From: Pleodorina starrii
Lineage: Eukaryota > Chlorophyta > Chlorophyceae > Chlamydomonadales > Volvocaceae
DNA length: 64,000 nt
Reading direction: 5' to 3'
Assembly: GCA_030267565.1 (NCBI GenBank)
Contig: BRXU01000032.1
Coordinates: 186,001-250,000 of the forward strand
Under the pieces are notes generated by a model. It was not told where the DNA came from, made no database searches, and saw nothing but the letters and a program-made list of their open reading frames with translations. The position numbers and the translations under genes are program-made. Shown here piece by piece: positions 35,001 through 46,400 of this stretch. Each line of letters starts with the position of its first letter. The stretch's first letter is position 1.

Positions 35001-35958
35001 CCGTGGATGACATCACGCGGGTGCTCGAGTCGGCGGCCATTCCGGCACCAACATCCAGGTGGGTGGGGGGTGGGGGGGTGGGGGGGGAGGGGGGTGGGAG
35101 GGAGGGAGGGGATGCTGGGGTCTGGGTTGGGAGGGAAGGGTGCCCGCATGAGCCGGAAAGCGCCAGAGGCCGTCTGGCAAGCCCGCTGCCGGTCTGGACG
35201 ACTGGATGAATGGAAGGGTGGATACATGATGGGCGCAGGGCTTGGCGCTCGGGGTTGGGTTGGGTTGGGGACGAGCGGAACATCATGGACCTGGCAGCTT
35301 GGGGCCCGGCTCGTGCGGGTCAACGTGCCGGGGGGTGGAAGTGGGTTTGAGAGAGCGCCTCTGCGGGCCGGCGCCGACCGGGGCCCCCCCGACGGGGGGC
35401 GATCAGGCCGGTCGCTGCGCCGGCCCCGAAGTCCCTCCGAAGTCCCTCCGAGGTCCCGACCTGGACGGCAGGGGTGTAGCCCCTCCCCCCCCCGCTGCGC
35501 CGTGTCTGGGGAGGGCGCCGCGTCGTGCGATGCCTTGCTCCTCGCCCCTCGTGCCCCCCGGGGGTGCCCCCCCAGCTTGGGAGCATACGGTACCGTTTTG
35601 AGGGTCACACACCATACGGGACTGGACGGGACTGGACCTGCTGAGCTCCGTTCCCGTCCGCGCCGCGTCCGCGCCGCTGAGGTTTGCAAGCCCGTCTGCG
35701 GCCCGCTCGCCCACCTAACCCCCCCCACCCCACCCGCCCGCTCACCCACCCTCCCACTCGGGCGCCCCTCTGCTGGTGCCGCTGCTGCTGCCGCCCCATT
35801 GCTGCTGCCGCTGCTGGTGTTGCAGGTACGCCCTGGGCGATGAGGACAACTACGAGGATCTGAACGCAGTCATTGACGACGAAGTGGCGGACGAGATGGC
35901 CAACCAGCGCTCGGTGGCGAGGCCGGCGGCGGCGGGGCACGGGAACGGCCACGCTTGA
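32083..35958 (+). CDS. SNRK2: SnRK2-family serine/threonine protein kinase, complete
   Basis: Exons: 32083-32205, 32270-32365, 32534-32665, 33205-33378, 33645-33788, 34515-34667, 34910-35058, 35826-35958; 368 residues, the usual SnRK2 size. Kinase landmarks: glycine loop SSGSFGFV (first Gly replaced by Ser), VAIK with Lys44, helix-[15 protein letters not shown], catalytic loop [13 protein letters not shown] with Asp134, DFG at 157-159, activation segment [15 protein letters not shown], and [17 protein letters not shown]. The C-terminus [20 protein letters not shown] is acidic, as in SnRK2 regulatory tails. The oddity is Asn in place of His in the HRD motif. SnRK2 kinases act in osmotic stress and ABA signalling in plants and in sulfur-starvation responses in Chlamydomonas; which applies here is not shown. 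The ATG at 32083 follows a GTG in the same frame. Confidence 0.96.
33405..33440 (+). repeat. Dispersed repeat A copy, intronic
   Basis: GATGGCAGCAGCGGTGGAAT followed by ggaggcgac, about 30 bases after the exon-4 donor of the SnRK2 gene. It shares GCAGCGGTGGAATGGAGGCG with the copy at 23867 in a different gene. Confidence 0.68.
34790..34838 (+). repeat. Dispersed repeat B copy, intronic
   Basis: GTTACCGACCCCGGGCTCCG followed by gtctgtacccccgtggatacccc, in SnRK2 intron 6, sense orientation. Confidence 0.72.
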
Positions 35959-37545
35959 AAGGGCAGGGTCCAGGGTGGGACGGCACTGGATGGGGCGCAG
36001 GCGCAGACGCAGGTGGGGAGCAGGCGGTGGGTTTGCGCTGGAGCTGACTGGAGGTGACTGGCGCAGCGGTCGGGCGGCGTGGTTCGGGGGGTTGCCGTCG
36101 CCGTGGCTGGTTTTGCTGCGGTTGGCGACGGGCGGGCGGGCGGTTGGCGGCGGGATGGGCAGCGGCGTGCGGTCCCGGGGCGCCGGCGGGTGGACGATGG
36201 AAACGGCCGTCGTTCGGGGCCGGCGGGTGGGGAGAGGTAAAACGGGGAGAGGGGCATGGAAAAGGAGGAAAGGAAATGAGCGCAGGTGCGCTGCGATCAG
36301 TACGGTGGGCCCACGAGAGAGCTGCGCTCCTGCAGTCCCGGTGTATGTCCCGTCGCCCGCCGGCAGACAAGTCACAGAACTTTGTGGCCCGGGCACTCGC
36401 CGACCCGCACGCGGGCACCGCCCGCCCGTGCACCTCCTCAACCTCCGCCGGGGGGGAAGGGTGCGGCGCGGCGCGGCGCGGGAGGGTTGCCCCTACACGG
36501 CGGGGCCACAAGTAATGACGGTCGTGGTCATCATGCCCGGGCGCAGTGCCCCGACGGCAGCGGCGCGGGGAGGTGGTGGGGGGCGACAAGCCGGCAACAT
36601 GGGCCACGCGCCCAGGGCGCAGCGCAATGCCGGGGGGAGGTCCGGCGTGTGCGCGTGGGTGCGGAGATTGATGGACCATTGTTTGCGTTGCGTGGCGTTG
36701 CCGTCGTGTTTGCGGCCGTGATTGGGTTGCCGTTGGGCCTCGTGGCTTGCTGTGGGCTCCGGGCGTTCAGAAGGTGTGTGGGGGGGGGGAGAGAGAGCAG
36801 AGAGGCCGCTCGAGGATTTCCAATGTGTGGGGACGCGCAAGCGCACCTGAATGCCACACGGACGGCGGCGGTTGGGGTTCCGGAGCCTGTCGGAGTCAGT
36901 GACAGGAAGGAAGGCCGCAACGACTCATTTCACGCCGTCGGGAGGGGGCCGCGAGAGGGGCTCTCCGGCTAATCCTCGACTAGGCGATACCTCACACTTG
37001 GTTTCTGTGCCATCAACCATCAGCCTCTGTTCGTTCCATTTGGGTCCGCTGTGTTTCATATCACACATCACACGGGGGTGCTCTGCGTTGCTTGCACCAG
37101 GGCGGGGCGGGGCGGGCCGGGAGGGGGCGGTGTCGGGACATCACCGGCGGGCCTGGTCGGGTATTCACTGAGACACAGAGCACAGCTGAGGGTACCGCGC
37201 CGCATATCAGTAGCCAGTCAGTTGGACGTTGTTGAATTAATGTGTCGTACTGGCCACTCGGTATCAGGCTGAGCGCTGGTAGAAACAGGGGTGGATGAAT
37301 GGCGGCGAGGTGGTGGTATGACGTGCAGACGAGCAGGAGGTACACGGCCGGCCCGTTCCGCACACGGCGCTGGTGATGGGCGGTGGTTGGGCGCAGGTGT
37401 TGGGTTTTGGCTGTTAGCAATCAGGGCTGGCTTGGCCCGTGGGAGTCCAGGACGCTGGGCTGGGTGGGCCAGGGCGGGGCGGGAGGAGTAGTGAGGGGCG
37501 CGAGCGGGTGCCGAGAGGGCAATCGGCCGCGGATGTTGAAGCGCA

Positions 37546-38247
37546 CTAGGACCTCCTCGACACTGAACTGAATGAATAAGTATGGTACGGGTTGGCGTGG
37601 TGGGGTGTGGCGCATGTCGGCTCAAGAAAGCCCGTGAGCAGCGGGCCCGGCTGCGCGCGGACTGGCGGGGACCACTCCCCCGACTGCTGTAGTGGACCGC
37701 TACCCCGAGTGCGCGGTGCCGGCCTGGGTGCGGAATAAGGCACCGCAGGCATGCGTGTGTGCCTCGCTCAAACTTTACATTCGAAGACTCGATATTTCGA
37801 AGTTCATGTACACCCAAGCGTTCTCCACTAGAATAACTCGATGGGGTTTGGGTGCAACTTGCGAGAGCATTTACCATGCCCGGCAGTCGGCAGCGGCTAG
37901 GACCTCCTCGACACTGAACTGAATGAATAAGTATGGTACGGGTTGGCGTGGTGGGGTGTGGCGCATGTCGGCTCAAGAAAGCCCGTGAGCAGCGGGCCCG
38001 GCTGCGCGCGGACTGGCGGGGACCACTCCCCCGACTGCTGTAGTGGACCGCTACCCCGAGTGCGCGGTGCCGGCCTGGGTGCGGAATAAGGCACCGCAGG
38101 CATGCGTGTGTGCCTCGCTCAAACTTTACATTCGAAGACTCGATATTTCGAAGTTCATGTACACCCAAGCGCCCTCCACTAGAATAACTCGATGGGGTTT
38201 GGGTGCAACTTGCGAGAGCATTTACCATGCCCGGCAGCCGCTGCCGA
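37546..38247. repeat. 351-bp tandem direct duplication, two copies
   Basis: Unit 1 is 37546-37896 and unit 2 is 37897 to about 38247, both opening CTAGGACCTCCTCGACACTG. Over some 335 bases I see only two differences (gttctcc versus gccctcc); the final 10-15 bases diverge. The unit length is a multiple of three, so open frames repeat on both strands (for example a minus-strand frame spanning both copies from 38228 to 37218). This looks like a recent local duplication. Confidence 0.95.
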
Positions 38248-38847
38248 CTTGGGGAGCCGGCGCCAGTGCAATTTGCAACCTCACAACCGCCGTGCCGTAC
38301 AGTCGGCTCGAGACTTGCTGGACCAAAGTTGAGCTTCTGCTGGTGTTGTTGTTACAGTGGGCTCCAGACCCTCACAAGTGTAGAGGCAGCCAACTGGCCA
38401 GCTGGCCGCAGAAACAGCCAAGGCAAAGGAAAGCGTGTGGTGTCCGTGCTATTTCGGCGGACTTCCGACCAGGGTACGGGCAGAGAGGCCCCGTCGCGTT
38501 GCACCTCGTTGCAGGCTTCCGAAGGAAGTCGGGGCGCGGCTGTGACTAGGTCGTTGCGCAGGCGCACTGCGGCAGTGACCCAGATGTGATCCTGGAGCTC
38601 GCCGACGTTTCTTATGCTGTTGTGCCCAAAATATCCTCCGGACGGCCCACCGGCGGGTCTGGAGCCCCCACTACACCATCACCATTACCACCAGCTGCTA
38701 ACTCGCCCGCTTGCCTCCATTCGCAACCACTTTATCTGAATCTACGGTACTGCTACGGCCGGAATTCCTTGTGGCCTGAAACGGGGTTTCCGGAAGTCCG
38801 GCCGCTGGCTCGTATCGTCAACGCAACTGCGCCCTCCCAACGCCCCA

Positions 38848-38957
38848 GCCGCCTCAGTTCGACTCACCTCGCTGTCCTTTTGCAGACGGAAAGATTGAGC
38901 TGCGTGCGCCAAGATCATATTGATTACAGGCTCCGGCCTACTCGTGGACAACCCCCA
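38848..38957 (+). repeat. Dispersed repeat block including a repeat B core
   Basis: Shares about 110 bases with 3998-4110: a pyrimidine-rich stretch, CTTTTGCAGACGGAAAGA, and the repeat B core ATTACAGGCTCCGGCCTACT followed by cgtggacaaccccc. The extended match suggests a real dispersed element rather than a chance motif. Confidence 0.7.
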
Positions 38958-39816
38958 ACCTCCCCCAACCCCCACCCGCTTCTCCTGTGACGCCCCCCTG
39001 CCCCGGTCCACGGCTGGTGCTCCCCAGTCCATCCGCTGCTGCTGCCGCCGAAAGCGCTGCTCACTGGTTTTGGCTGCCGAGCCAGTTTCTACGCCCGGGC
39101 TTCAGCCATGGAGCGCTGCAGCGAGTTGAAAAGCCTGGAAATAGCGGGACTGCCGAAGTTTCGGTGTGCGAACAATTGGCAGGACTGCTAAAGTTATGGA
39201 GTGTGAACAACAAATCGATGACCAAGGTTGGCAGGTGGCCGCGCGGGTTTTACATGATATTGCTGATAGTCGTGAAGAGAACCGCGACGCCATAATAGGT
39301 CGTCCCGTGTCGTCCTCATGCCGTTTGGAGCTTCCTCGCGGCGCCGTTCTCACAGGCAGGGTCAAGTTAATTGCACACGTTTACGGCCATTGGCAGCGCG
39401 CAGTGGAGCCGCGCCCCCATTTGAGACTATCTTTTCCCTCTCCGGCTATTGGTGCAAAACCCCAAGCCCCCAAGGTCTGGATTTCCGTGCACAAATTCAG
39501 CACGCAGTGCTTTACATAACAGAATAGCACGAGATGTGCTCGCTCGCCTAGAGAGTTATTGGCGGAGGAATACAGAGGCAAAGGGCCCGCGGCTCCCTGG
39601 AGCTCGGCCTTCGAGCTCTGATGTACTTTCCCTTACCCAACTCAAGTTTTCCGGGTATTACTGTAGAGTTGTGAGAGCTTGTTTAAACACGATATCGAGA
39701 CACTCTGGGGATAGACCGCTGCTGTGACGCCGCCTCAAAGCGGGCTTCGGCCCTTGAACGTGTGCACTAACTTGCTAGACGGTGTCTCCTCGCTTATGGC
39801 GACGACCGCACAGTAG

Positions 39817-39823
39817 TATAAAT
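39817..39823 (+). promoter_or_regulatory. TATA box of PP1 gene
   Basis: TATAAAT stands 87 bases before the PP1 ATG in otherwise GC-rich sequence, a plausible core promoter implying a 5' UTR of about 60 bases. Confidence 0.65.
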
Positions 39824-39909
39824 CCGGCCCGCGGTGGCCCTCCTCGGAAGCCTCCCCGGTCGGGTCAGACGAAGTAAATTATTGGGAGCAGTTCAGCAAG
39901 GGAGCAGCA

Positions 39910-41755
39910 ATGGACATCGCCCAGGTCGACGAAATCATCGAGCGGCTGTTGGACGTGCGGAATGGCAGGCCAGGCAAGCAGGTGCAGCTGGCGGAAAATG
40001 AAATTCGTCTGCTTTGCCTGACGGCCAAGGAGATCTTTATGAGCCAGCCCAACCTGCTGGAGCTGGAGGCGCCTATTAAGATTTGCGGTGCGTTAAACAA
40101 CCGAAGAATAACGTTGCCAAGAAGCCGCCGGCCGGGCGTGGGGACGTCTTGTGCCCCAAACGGCGCTTCGTGCCATCAGAGAGGCTCATCAGCCATTCTA
40201 CGCCGCAGGCGACATCCACGGCCAGTATTCGGACCTTTTGCGGCTGTTTGAATACGGTGGCTTTCCGCCTGAGGCCAATTATCTTTTCCTCGGGGACTAC
40301 GTGGACCGCGGCAAGCAAAGCCTGGAGACTATCTGCTTGCTCCTCTCGTTCAAGGTGGAGCACGGGACCGCTACCCTTATGTACTGTGTTAGTTCCATGG
40401 GACCTAGGGTGGCTTTAAGCTCACGGAAAGCTAGCGGCGACCGGTCGACATGGCGCTGGCATGAGGGCGGACATGCCGCCTGTTCCTTTCCCGACACTGG
40501 CACTTCAGGTCATGCTTGAACTCCTGCCGTCCACATCTGTTTGCAGATCAAGTACCCGGAAAACTTCTTCTTGTTGCGAGGAAACCACGAGTGCGCGTCG
40601 ATTAACCGTATCTACGGTTTCTACGACGAGTGCAAGCGGAGATACAACATTCGCCTGTGGCGCACGTTCACGGACTGCTTCAATTGCCTGCCCGTTGCTG
40701 CGCTCATAGACGAGAAGGTGAGGAACTATCCGGGAAGTGGGGTGGGGGAGCTGGGCGATTATGTCGCCACCGGCCCGTGACTGTCTGACGAGCGTGCTGG
40801 ACCCTTTGTGTTCGCGCAGATCCTGTGCATGCACGGCGGTCTCTCCCCCGAGCTCAAGTCGTTGGAGCAGATTAAGCGAATCACGCGGCCTACGGACGTG
40901 CCGGACTCCGGCCTGCTCTGCGACCTACTCTGGGCCGACCCGGACAAGGATATTCAGGGCTGGGGCGAGAACGACCGGGGCGTGTCATACACCTTCGGGC
41001 CGGACTGCGTGACGGAATTCCTCCAGAAGCACGACCTCGATCTCGTCTGCCGTGCGCACCAGGTGAGCCGGGCTCTCAATTGGACAGCCGCACCTCTCCT
41101 GCGACTGGATGTCAAGCTCATTGTGCCTTTTGCGCGGCTTGGAATACAGGTCGTGGAGGAGGGGTATGAGTTCTTCGCAAAACGGCAACTCGTTACCATC
41201 TTTTCGGCGCCTAACTACTGCGGCGAGTTTGAGAACGCGGGAGCGATGATGAGTGTGGACGAAACACTCATGTGCTCGTTCCAGGTGGGTGGAAGGATGA
41301 CTCGAGGGAAAACCGTGCTGTCGGAGGCAATCCCAGACTGGATGGGAGATGACCTACACCATGCATGCCACGTCTTGCCAGTATGTCAAGCGTACGTTGC
41401 ATTTGGCGCAGCAGGCAGGATGACAGGGTTCCGCTTTTTAGGTAGCGCGGTGGACGGGGCAGTCAGCTCCCTGTCCAACCCGGAGGATGGAGAGCTCGTA
41501 TGCCATGGCTAAGCAAAACGGTTGCGTTGTATTTTGATTGCAGTGCGCATTCGCGTTTCACGCAATAATCTTGACTTGGCATGCATTTGCTCTTGCACCA
41601 TCCATGGCCCGTGCATTGGGCCATGAGCCTTTTGCCCTGTAACACGAGACCCTGTATACACGCAATCAAAACATAATCGCGGTTGTATCGCGCCCCGGCA
41701 TATCGTGCAGATTCTCAAGCCGGCGGAGACAAAGCAAAAAGGCAGGCGGATGTAA
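39910..41755 (+). CDS. PP1: Protein phosphatase 1 catalytic subunit, complete
   Basis: Metal-dependent Ser/Thr phosphatase. Exons: 39910-40087, 40209-40354, 40547-40717, 40820-41062, 41150-41284 and a 45-nt last exon 41711-41755; phases agree, 305 residues. All metal and catalytic signatures are intact: GDIHGQ, GDYVDRG, RGNHE, the HGG turn (MHGGLSPEL), [13 protein letters not shown] and [13 protein letters not shown]. Key PP1 features such as [12 protein letters not shown] and DETLMCSFQ identify it as PP1 rather than PP2A or PP4. The tail is short ([14 protein letters not shown]) and lacks a TPPR-type CDK site. Introns are short (87-426 nt) and less GC-skewed than elsewhere in the window. It is encoded about 10 kb downstream of the PNUTS-like regulator, whose KTVSW motif should dock to this protein. 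Confidence 0.98.
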
Positions 41756-43498
41756 AGCTGGGGCGCGTGTGGTTGGCAGCCGTCGTGGCCTTCGGAGCTA
41801 GCTGCGTGGCCGGGGCCGCGGGGCTGCTCCGCGTGAAGCGGCGTCTTGTGGCGTACGCTGATCAACGGCAGGAGGAGCCTGCGCAGCGCGTAGGCGTGTG
41901 GGATTCTGTCGGCGTCGAAAGTCGTGGGCAGTTCCACGTGACTGGTGGCGCTGACGGTGGTCGGGCTGATCGCCGATTGTCGCCGTGCCGTTCAGCAGTC
42001 CAGCAGCGGGATGGCAGCCGCAGTTGGTGCGGTCATCCGCGGGGGCTCGTCTCAGCTCCACACGCTGTGGACGTGATGGCGGCATCGGCGTTCTTTCGGT
42101 GGTGTGACCTGCTTGCAGGGGAAACTTAGTCTAGCATTTACGTCACATGGATTTCTGGGCGTTTCTGACGGGGCTTGCTCACAATGGCGATCTTGCATAG
42201 TCGTCTTCTCGTGGTGCAGGACGGCTTCAAGGAGTTTCAGTTAGGCTATAGGCTATCAGGGCCGATTGGGGTGTGAGGGGCTGGTTGGGGAGTGAGGCGA
42301 GCTGCTGTTGTTGGGAACGGAGTGTTATATCCGGAGCATCGGTGCGGTGTCGGCATACTGTGTCGTCTCTGTGCATGGCATGTACTCCGTTGGTGCCTGT
42401 GTGGAACGTGCCAAAAGCACGCCGAGGGGTGGAGGGGCCACAGCGGGTTAGCGACATACCTGTGCGGAGCGTGAGATGCCGATTGTTGGCCTGATCTTTG
42501 AGGAAGGCGTGCAACACGGCTTCAGATGGACAAGTAACGACCGCAGAGGGCAGATGGTAAAACTGGTATGACGCCGTGGCTGCGCAGGCTGGAATGTGGT
42601 GGGGGTTGTGGCATAGGAGCGTGCGGCATGTATTTGAGTCCCCGCCACACGTCCGCCTGTTCTTGGCCCTGTTCCTTCTAAGCGGCGTTGCGACCGGAAT
42701 GACACGACGCAGTTTCATGTTCAGTGTTTCGGGCTATTCCGTTGGACATTATGCCCCCGGGGCGATATGACGCCGTTGTAGCGCATGTCTCCGCTATTGC
42801 CCATTTACACCCTTATCGATTTCACCACGAGCTGGGACGGGAGCCCTTATTGGCGATAGGCGTGTACAGGGCAAAAGTCTGTTTTGGGCGTTTGCGGAAT
42901 TTGCTAACGCGGGAACATTCCAGTAACAGATCTCTCGATGCTGTCAGCTGCTGTACCTGTACCATGAAATGGAACGAGCGCAAGCACCTATGCGTGGCAA
43001 GGGTTCTGAGAAGGATTACATGCAGGTCTCGTTCGAAACGTATTACGCTTCGTAAAAATACGCACGCACAAGGGCCAGCCGGCAACACTGCACCAGGTCA
43101 AGACGTCCATGGTATCAAATGCTGATACACTCAGCCGTACAGCGGCCCCTATTTCACTGCCAGCTTCCTAAACAGGATAGGGGGCTTTGGCCATGTGCTA
43201 GACCTCGTGAAATCGGTCGCGGTATCTGGTAGTAGATTGGTACCGTAGTAGTGAACGTGTCCTGTCCCCGTTGGCAATGCCCCTGCCTCCTGCAAACCTC
43301 TGCAGTCACATATGAGTACAGCTGGCAGCCATTGAACACAGCTACCCGCCGTTGATCCTTCTGCCAATGTGTCATACGGATAGGCGCTGCACGCAAACCT
43401 TTAACAGTGGGCACCTAACCGTGGCCGCGCTTTCATAGACGAAGTCAGGACGGTACATGAACACCGTGTCCCGTTCAACAGGACTGGCTTGTCCCGCC
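41756..43498. other. Convergent intergenic region between PP1 and the cyclophilin gene
   Basis: Both flanking genes end here. The sequence is of moderate GC and without tandem arrays. I see no gene. TTACA (TGTAA on the minus strand) occurs near 43016, a possible cyclophilin polyadenylation signal, but its distance from the stop (about 480 bases) makes this uncertain. Confidence 0.55.
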
Positions 43499-46400
43499 TC
43501 ACACGGGCAGGCACTTCTTGCGGACGCGTTGCAGCTCTTCGGCCTGACTCTCGAAACGCATAGTGAGCTCCGACAGTTGATCGTCGCAAGTTTGGGATCC
43601 TGCAGCGGGCAGCAAAGAAGCCAAGGGTGACACTGCGAGTCGGACGCTTGAGGCAGACACACCCGCATGACAAAATGCCGATCCGGCAAGAGCATCATCG
43701 GCAGCGCACGTCGTAGCACGGGTGACGCATACTTGCACCCCGCCTCACGCGTCATTGCAACGCAGCCGTGCGGACAGCCACCATAGGATGTGCCACTACA
43801 GCAATCTAAGGCGTGTCCCGGCCCCGAGTGAGTTCAGGCGATGTGTCCTCCGAAAAGCATGACCCCCATCAGCTACGCCCAACGGTGGACTTCTCCCGAG
43901 GTGTACGAGCCTACTGCAGCCTTCGAAGCCGTGTAGCGCAGCCACTTACCAGGCAGCGTCAGCGTGGGCGCGGGGTGGTTTACGCGGTACCAGTAGGTTG
44001 CGAGGATGGTAACGCGCTTCAGGGGCATCACTGCGGGTGCGGGCGCACACAAGCGCACAACGTCCTGGACTGAGCTTCTCTACCAACCGTGCTCAATGGT
44101 GGCATGCATGCAGACGGAAGGCGAACACCCGCGCGAGCCTCAGGGAGGCACCGTACGCGACCGGCGAGGTGCTTGGCTGGAGTTCATACGGTTCGCGCAC
44201 CATCACTGGGTCGATCAACATGGCAACTAATAAGCGTCCTTCCTAGTTGGACACCGACCCTTCATTATTTGGGTGTCCAACAGTCCATCGTGCACTCGTA
44301 GTTGCGCCTTGTGCCGGTGCAAGATCCACGTCGCGCTGTGCCGTACTGTGCCGTACTGTACCTACCGAAGATACCCTCACGCTTGGTGGGCAGCCCCTCC
44401 ATCTTGCGCAGCGTCTCCATGCCGTCCGTCACCTTGCTGCATATACCCAAAGAGGACGAGGGCCAGGGCAGGGGGGATGGGGGCAGAGCACAGTGAGATG
44501 CAGGTCCTGGACCTATTATCATCGTCGCGCGCACAACAAGGCCGGCGCACTTAAAGCACACGCACTGCGCTTGCTGTTGGCAACGCATCATGACTTGAAA
44601 AAGGGAGTTGATGGCAAATGAGCATGAGCGGCGCGACGTGTCCGCAATGGCAATACGCCACATACACAGCTGCCACCGTGTGTGTGTGTGTGCCAGCACG
44701 GAGTGAAGAGCCCCACAGGTGCCGCACGCCAGGCGGGGCATGCAAGATCCTGTTCATAATGTCATCAAGTTCCTGAAGTGGATACGCAGCAATACCACTA
44801 TTCGAGCCCGGGGGTCGCTAGTTCACAACCCTCATCCCTCTCTTTTGCGCCCCTGCATGTCGCCTCGCACATGCAGGTGTCAACGCGGGTACTCTTCTGT
44901 GCGACCTGCGCACACCGCTTCGCGACTTCACGACACGCACCAACAGCAAACCACTTCCACTCCGCACTCCACTTTTAGGCATTGTAAAGCACATAGTCCT
45001 CCACAGTCTTGAAGAGTGGCAGCCCACATGCGTATCCACTTCCACACTACAGCATTGCCTCATGAAAGAACCGCCCTCGCCACCGAGTAATACCCATCAA
45101 ATAGGGCTGTGCGAGGCGTTCGCGCGCATTCTGACGGGGGGGGGGATTATTTACGCGTACCCGAGCCTGTTGAGCAACGCCACCTCTGAAGCCCGAGCCC
45201 TGGCCATATGCCAGGCGGCCCCAACCGTGGACACCCCCGCAACGAGCCCCGAAAGTAAATCCCTCGGATGCTCCTTCGGCAGCGGCATATTCCCAGTCCC
45301 AGGCCCCAGCCTCCGGTAATGGTAAGGTAACAGGTATGCCTGGTAAGTATTACTGGGTTATCGGTCGCCTACGTTCCCCGCTTAAGTATCGTTTCTGTCA
45401 CCCCCTCCAGTCCAAGCCGTGCGCCCCCTGCCCCAAACTCAACGCGAATGCTGTGTATTGCATGTCAAGATGCGGCGCATCGCCCAGCAGGATGCTGAAG
45501 CTAGAGGCGCCCGAGTTGGGATCATCGTAGCGCCCCATCGACAGCACGCCTGTGGAGCGGGGGCGTCGAGGCGCGAGCGCGAGCGAAGGCAGCGCAGCAC
45601 GGATGGGGGGTGGGCAGCGGGCGGAAAGGGGGTGCGGCGCGGCGGGGCAGACTGGCCCAAGCTCGCGGGGACTTGCGGTGAAGTAACGTCTGAGAAGTCC
45701 GTTGTGCATTGGTGCATTTGCCGCCGCCAGCTGCCGCTGCTGCCACCGCCGCCAGCTGCCGCTGCTGCCACCGCCGCCGCCGCCGCCCTGGCACGCACAC
45801 GCCACGCGCATAGCTAACGCCATCGAACTTGGCCGGGGCACATGACTCGTAAACCGTCAAACGCTTCGCCACGCCGCAACAACGCCCGCCGAACTGCCCT
45901 TTTCCACCGCACTCACCAAACCAACGGCACCAAACGCACAACAGAACGAGCCACCTGTCCGGGACGGCAGGGCTTTCGACGCCGAGCCCGGGGCCACGTA
46001 GCGGCCGCAGTCGGTCCCCATTTTCCTACACGCACCCAAAGATCGCATACTCCATGTCCAGGTGCGGCGCGTCGCCCAGCAACACGGAGAAGCTGCTCCG
46101 CGCGCCGTCCCTATTCCCTCCGCGCGCCATAGAGACAACGCCTGAACCATAACACACCGGCGTAACGGGGCGGCGGCGGCGGCGGCGGCGATGATCGTGG
46201 CAGCGGCGGCGACGGCGGCAGCATCAGGCCGCGGCGGCGCTGTGAGGCTGCAGCAGCGCTTAAATTGGCCGTACGGCATGAACGTGTGAGCGTCCGGTGC
46301 GCCCACGCTGTAACCCAAACACATGCGTATTGTTCATGCGACCATACTAAAAATCGCATAACCCGTTCAAACTCAGGCCATGTTTGTCACTCTCCAGGAG

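Larger units (their letters stand above)
35959..39909. other. Intergenic region upstream of PP1
   Basis: Nearly 4 kb with no gene I can support. The first kilobase is GC-rich and presumably includes the SnRK2 3' UTR. Then come the 351-bp tandem duplication (37546-38247), a repeat B block (38848-38957) and the PP1 promoter with a TATA box. Several open frames exist; none shows homology or a convincing exon structure. Confidence 0.6.

Noticed and set aside
37218..38228. 336-codon minus-strand ORF across the tandem duplication
   Set aside because: Its length is mostly explained by the unit being a multiple of three; the translation has no domain, and the 3' half is Pro/Ala/Arg-rich like random GC-rich frames.
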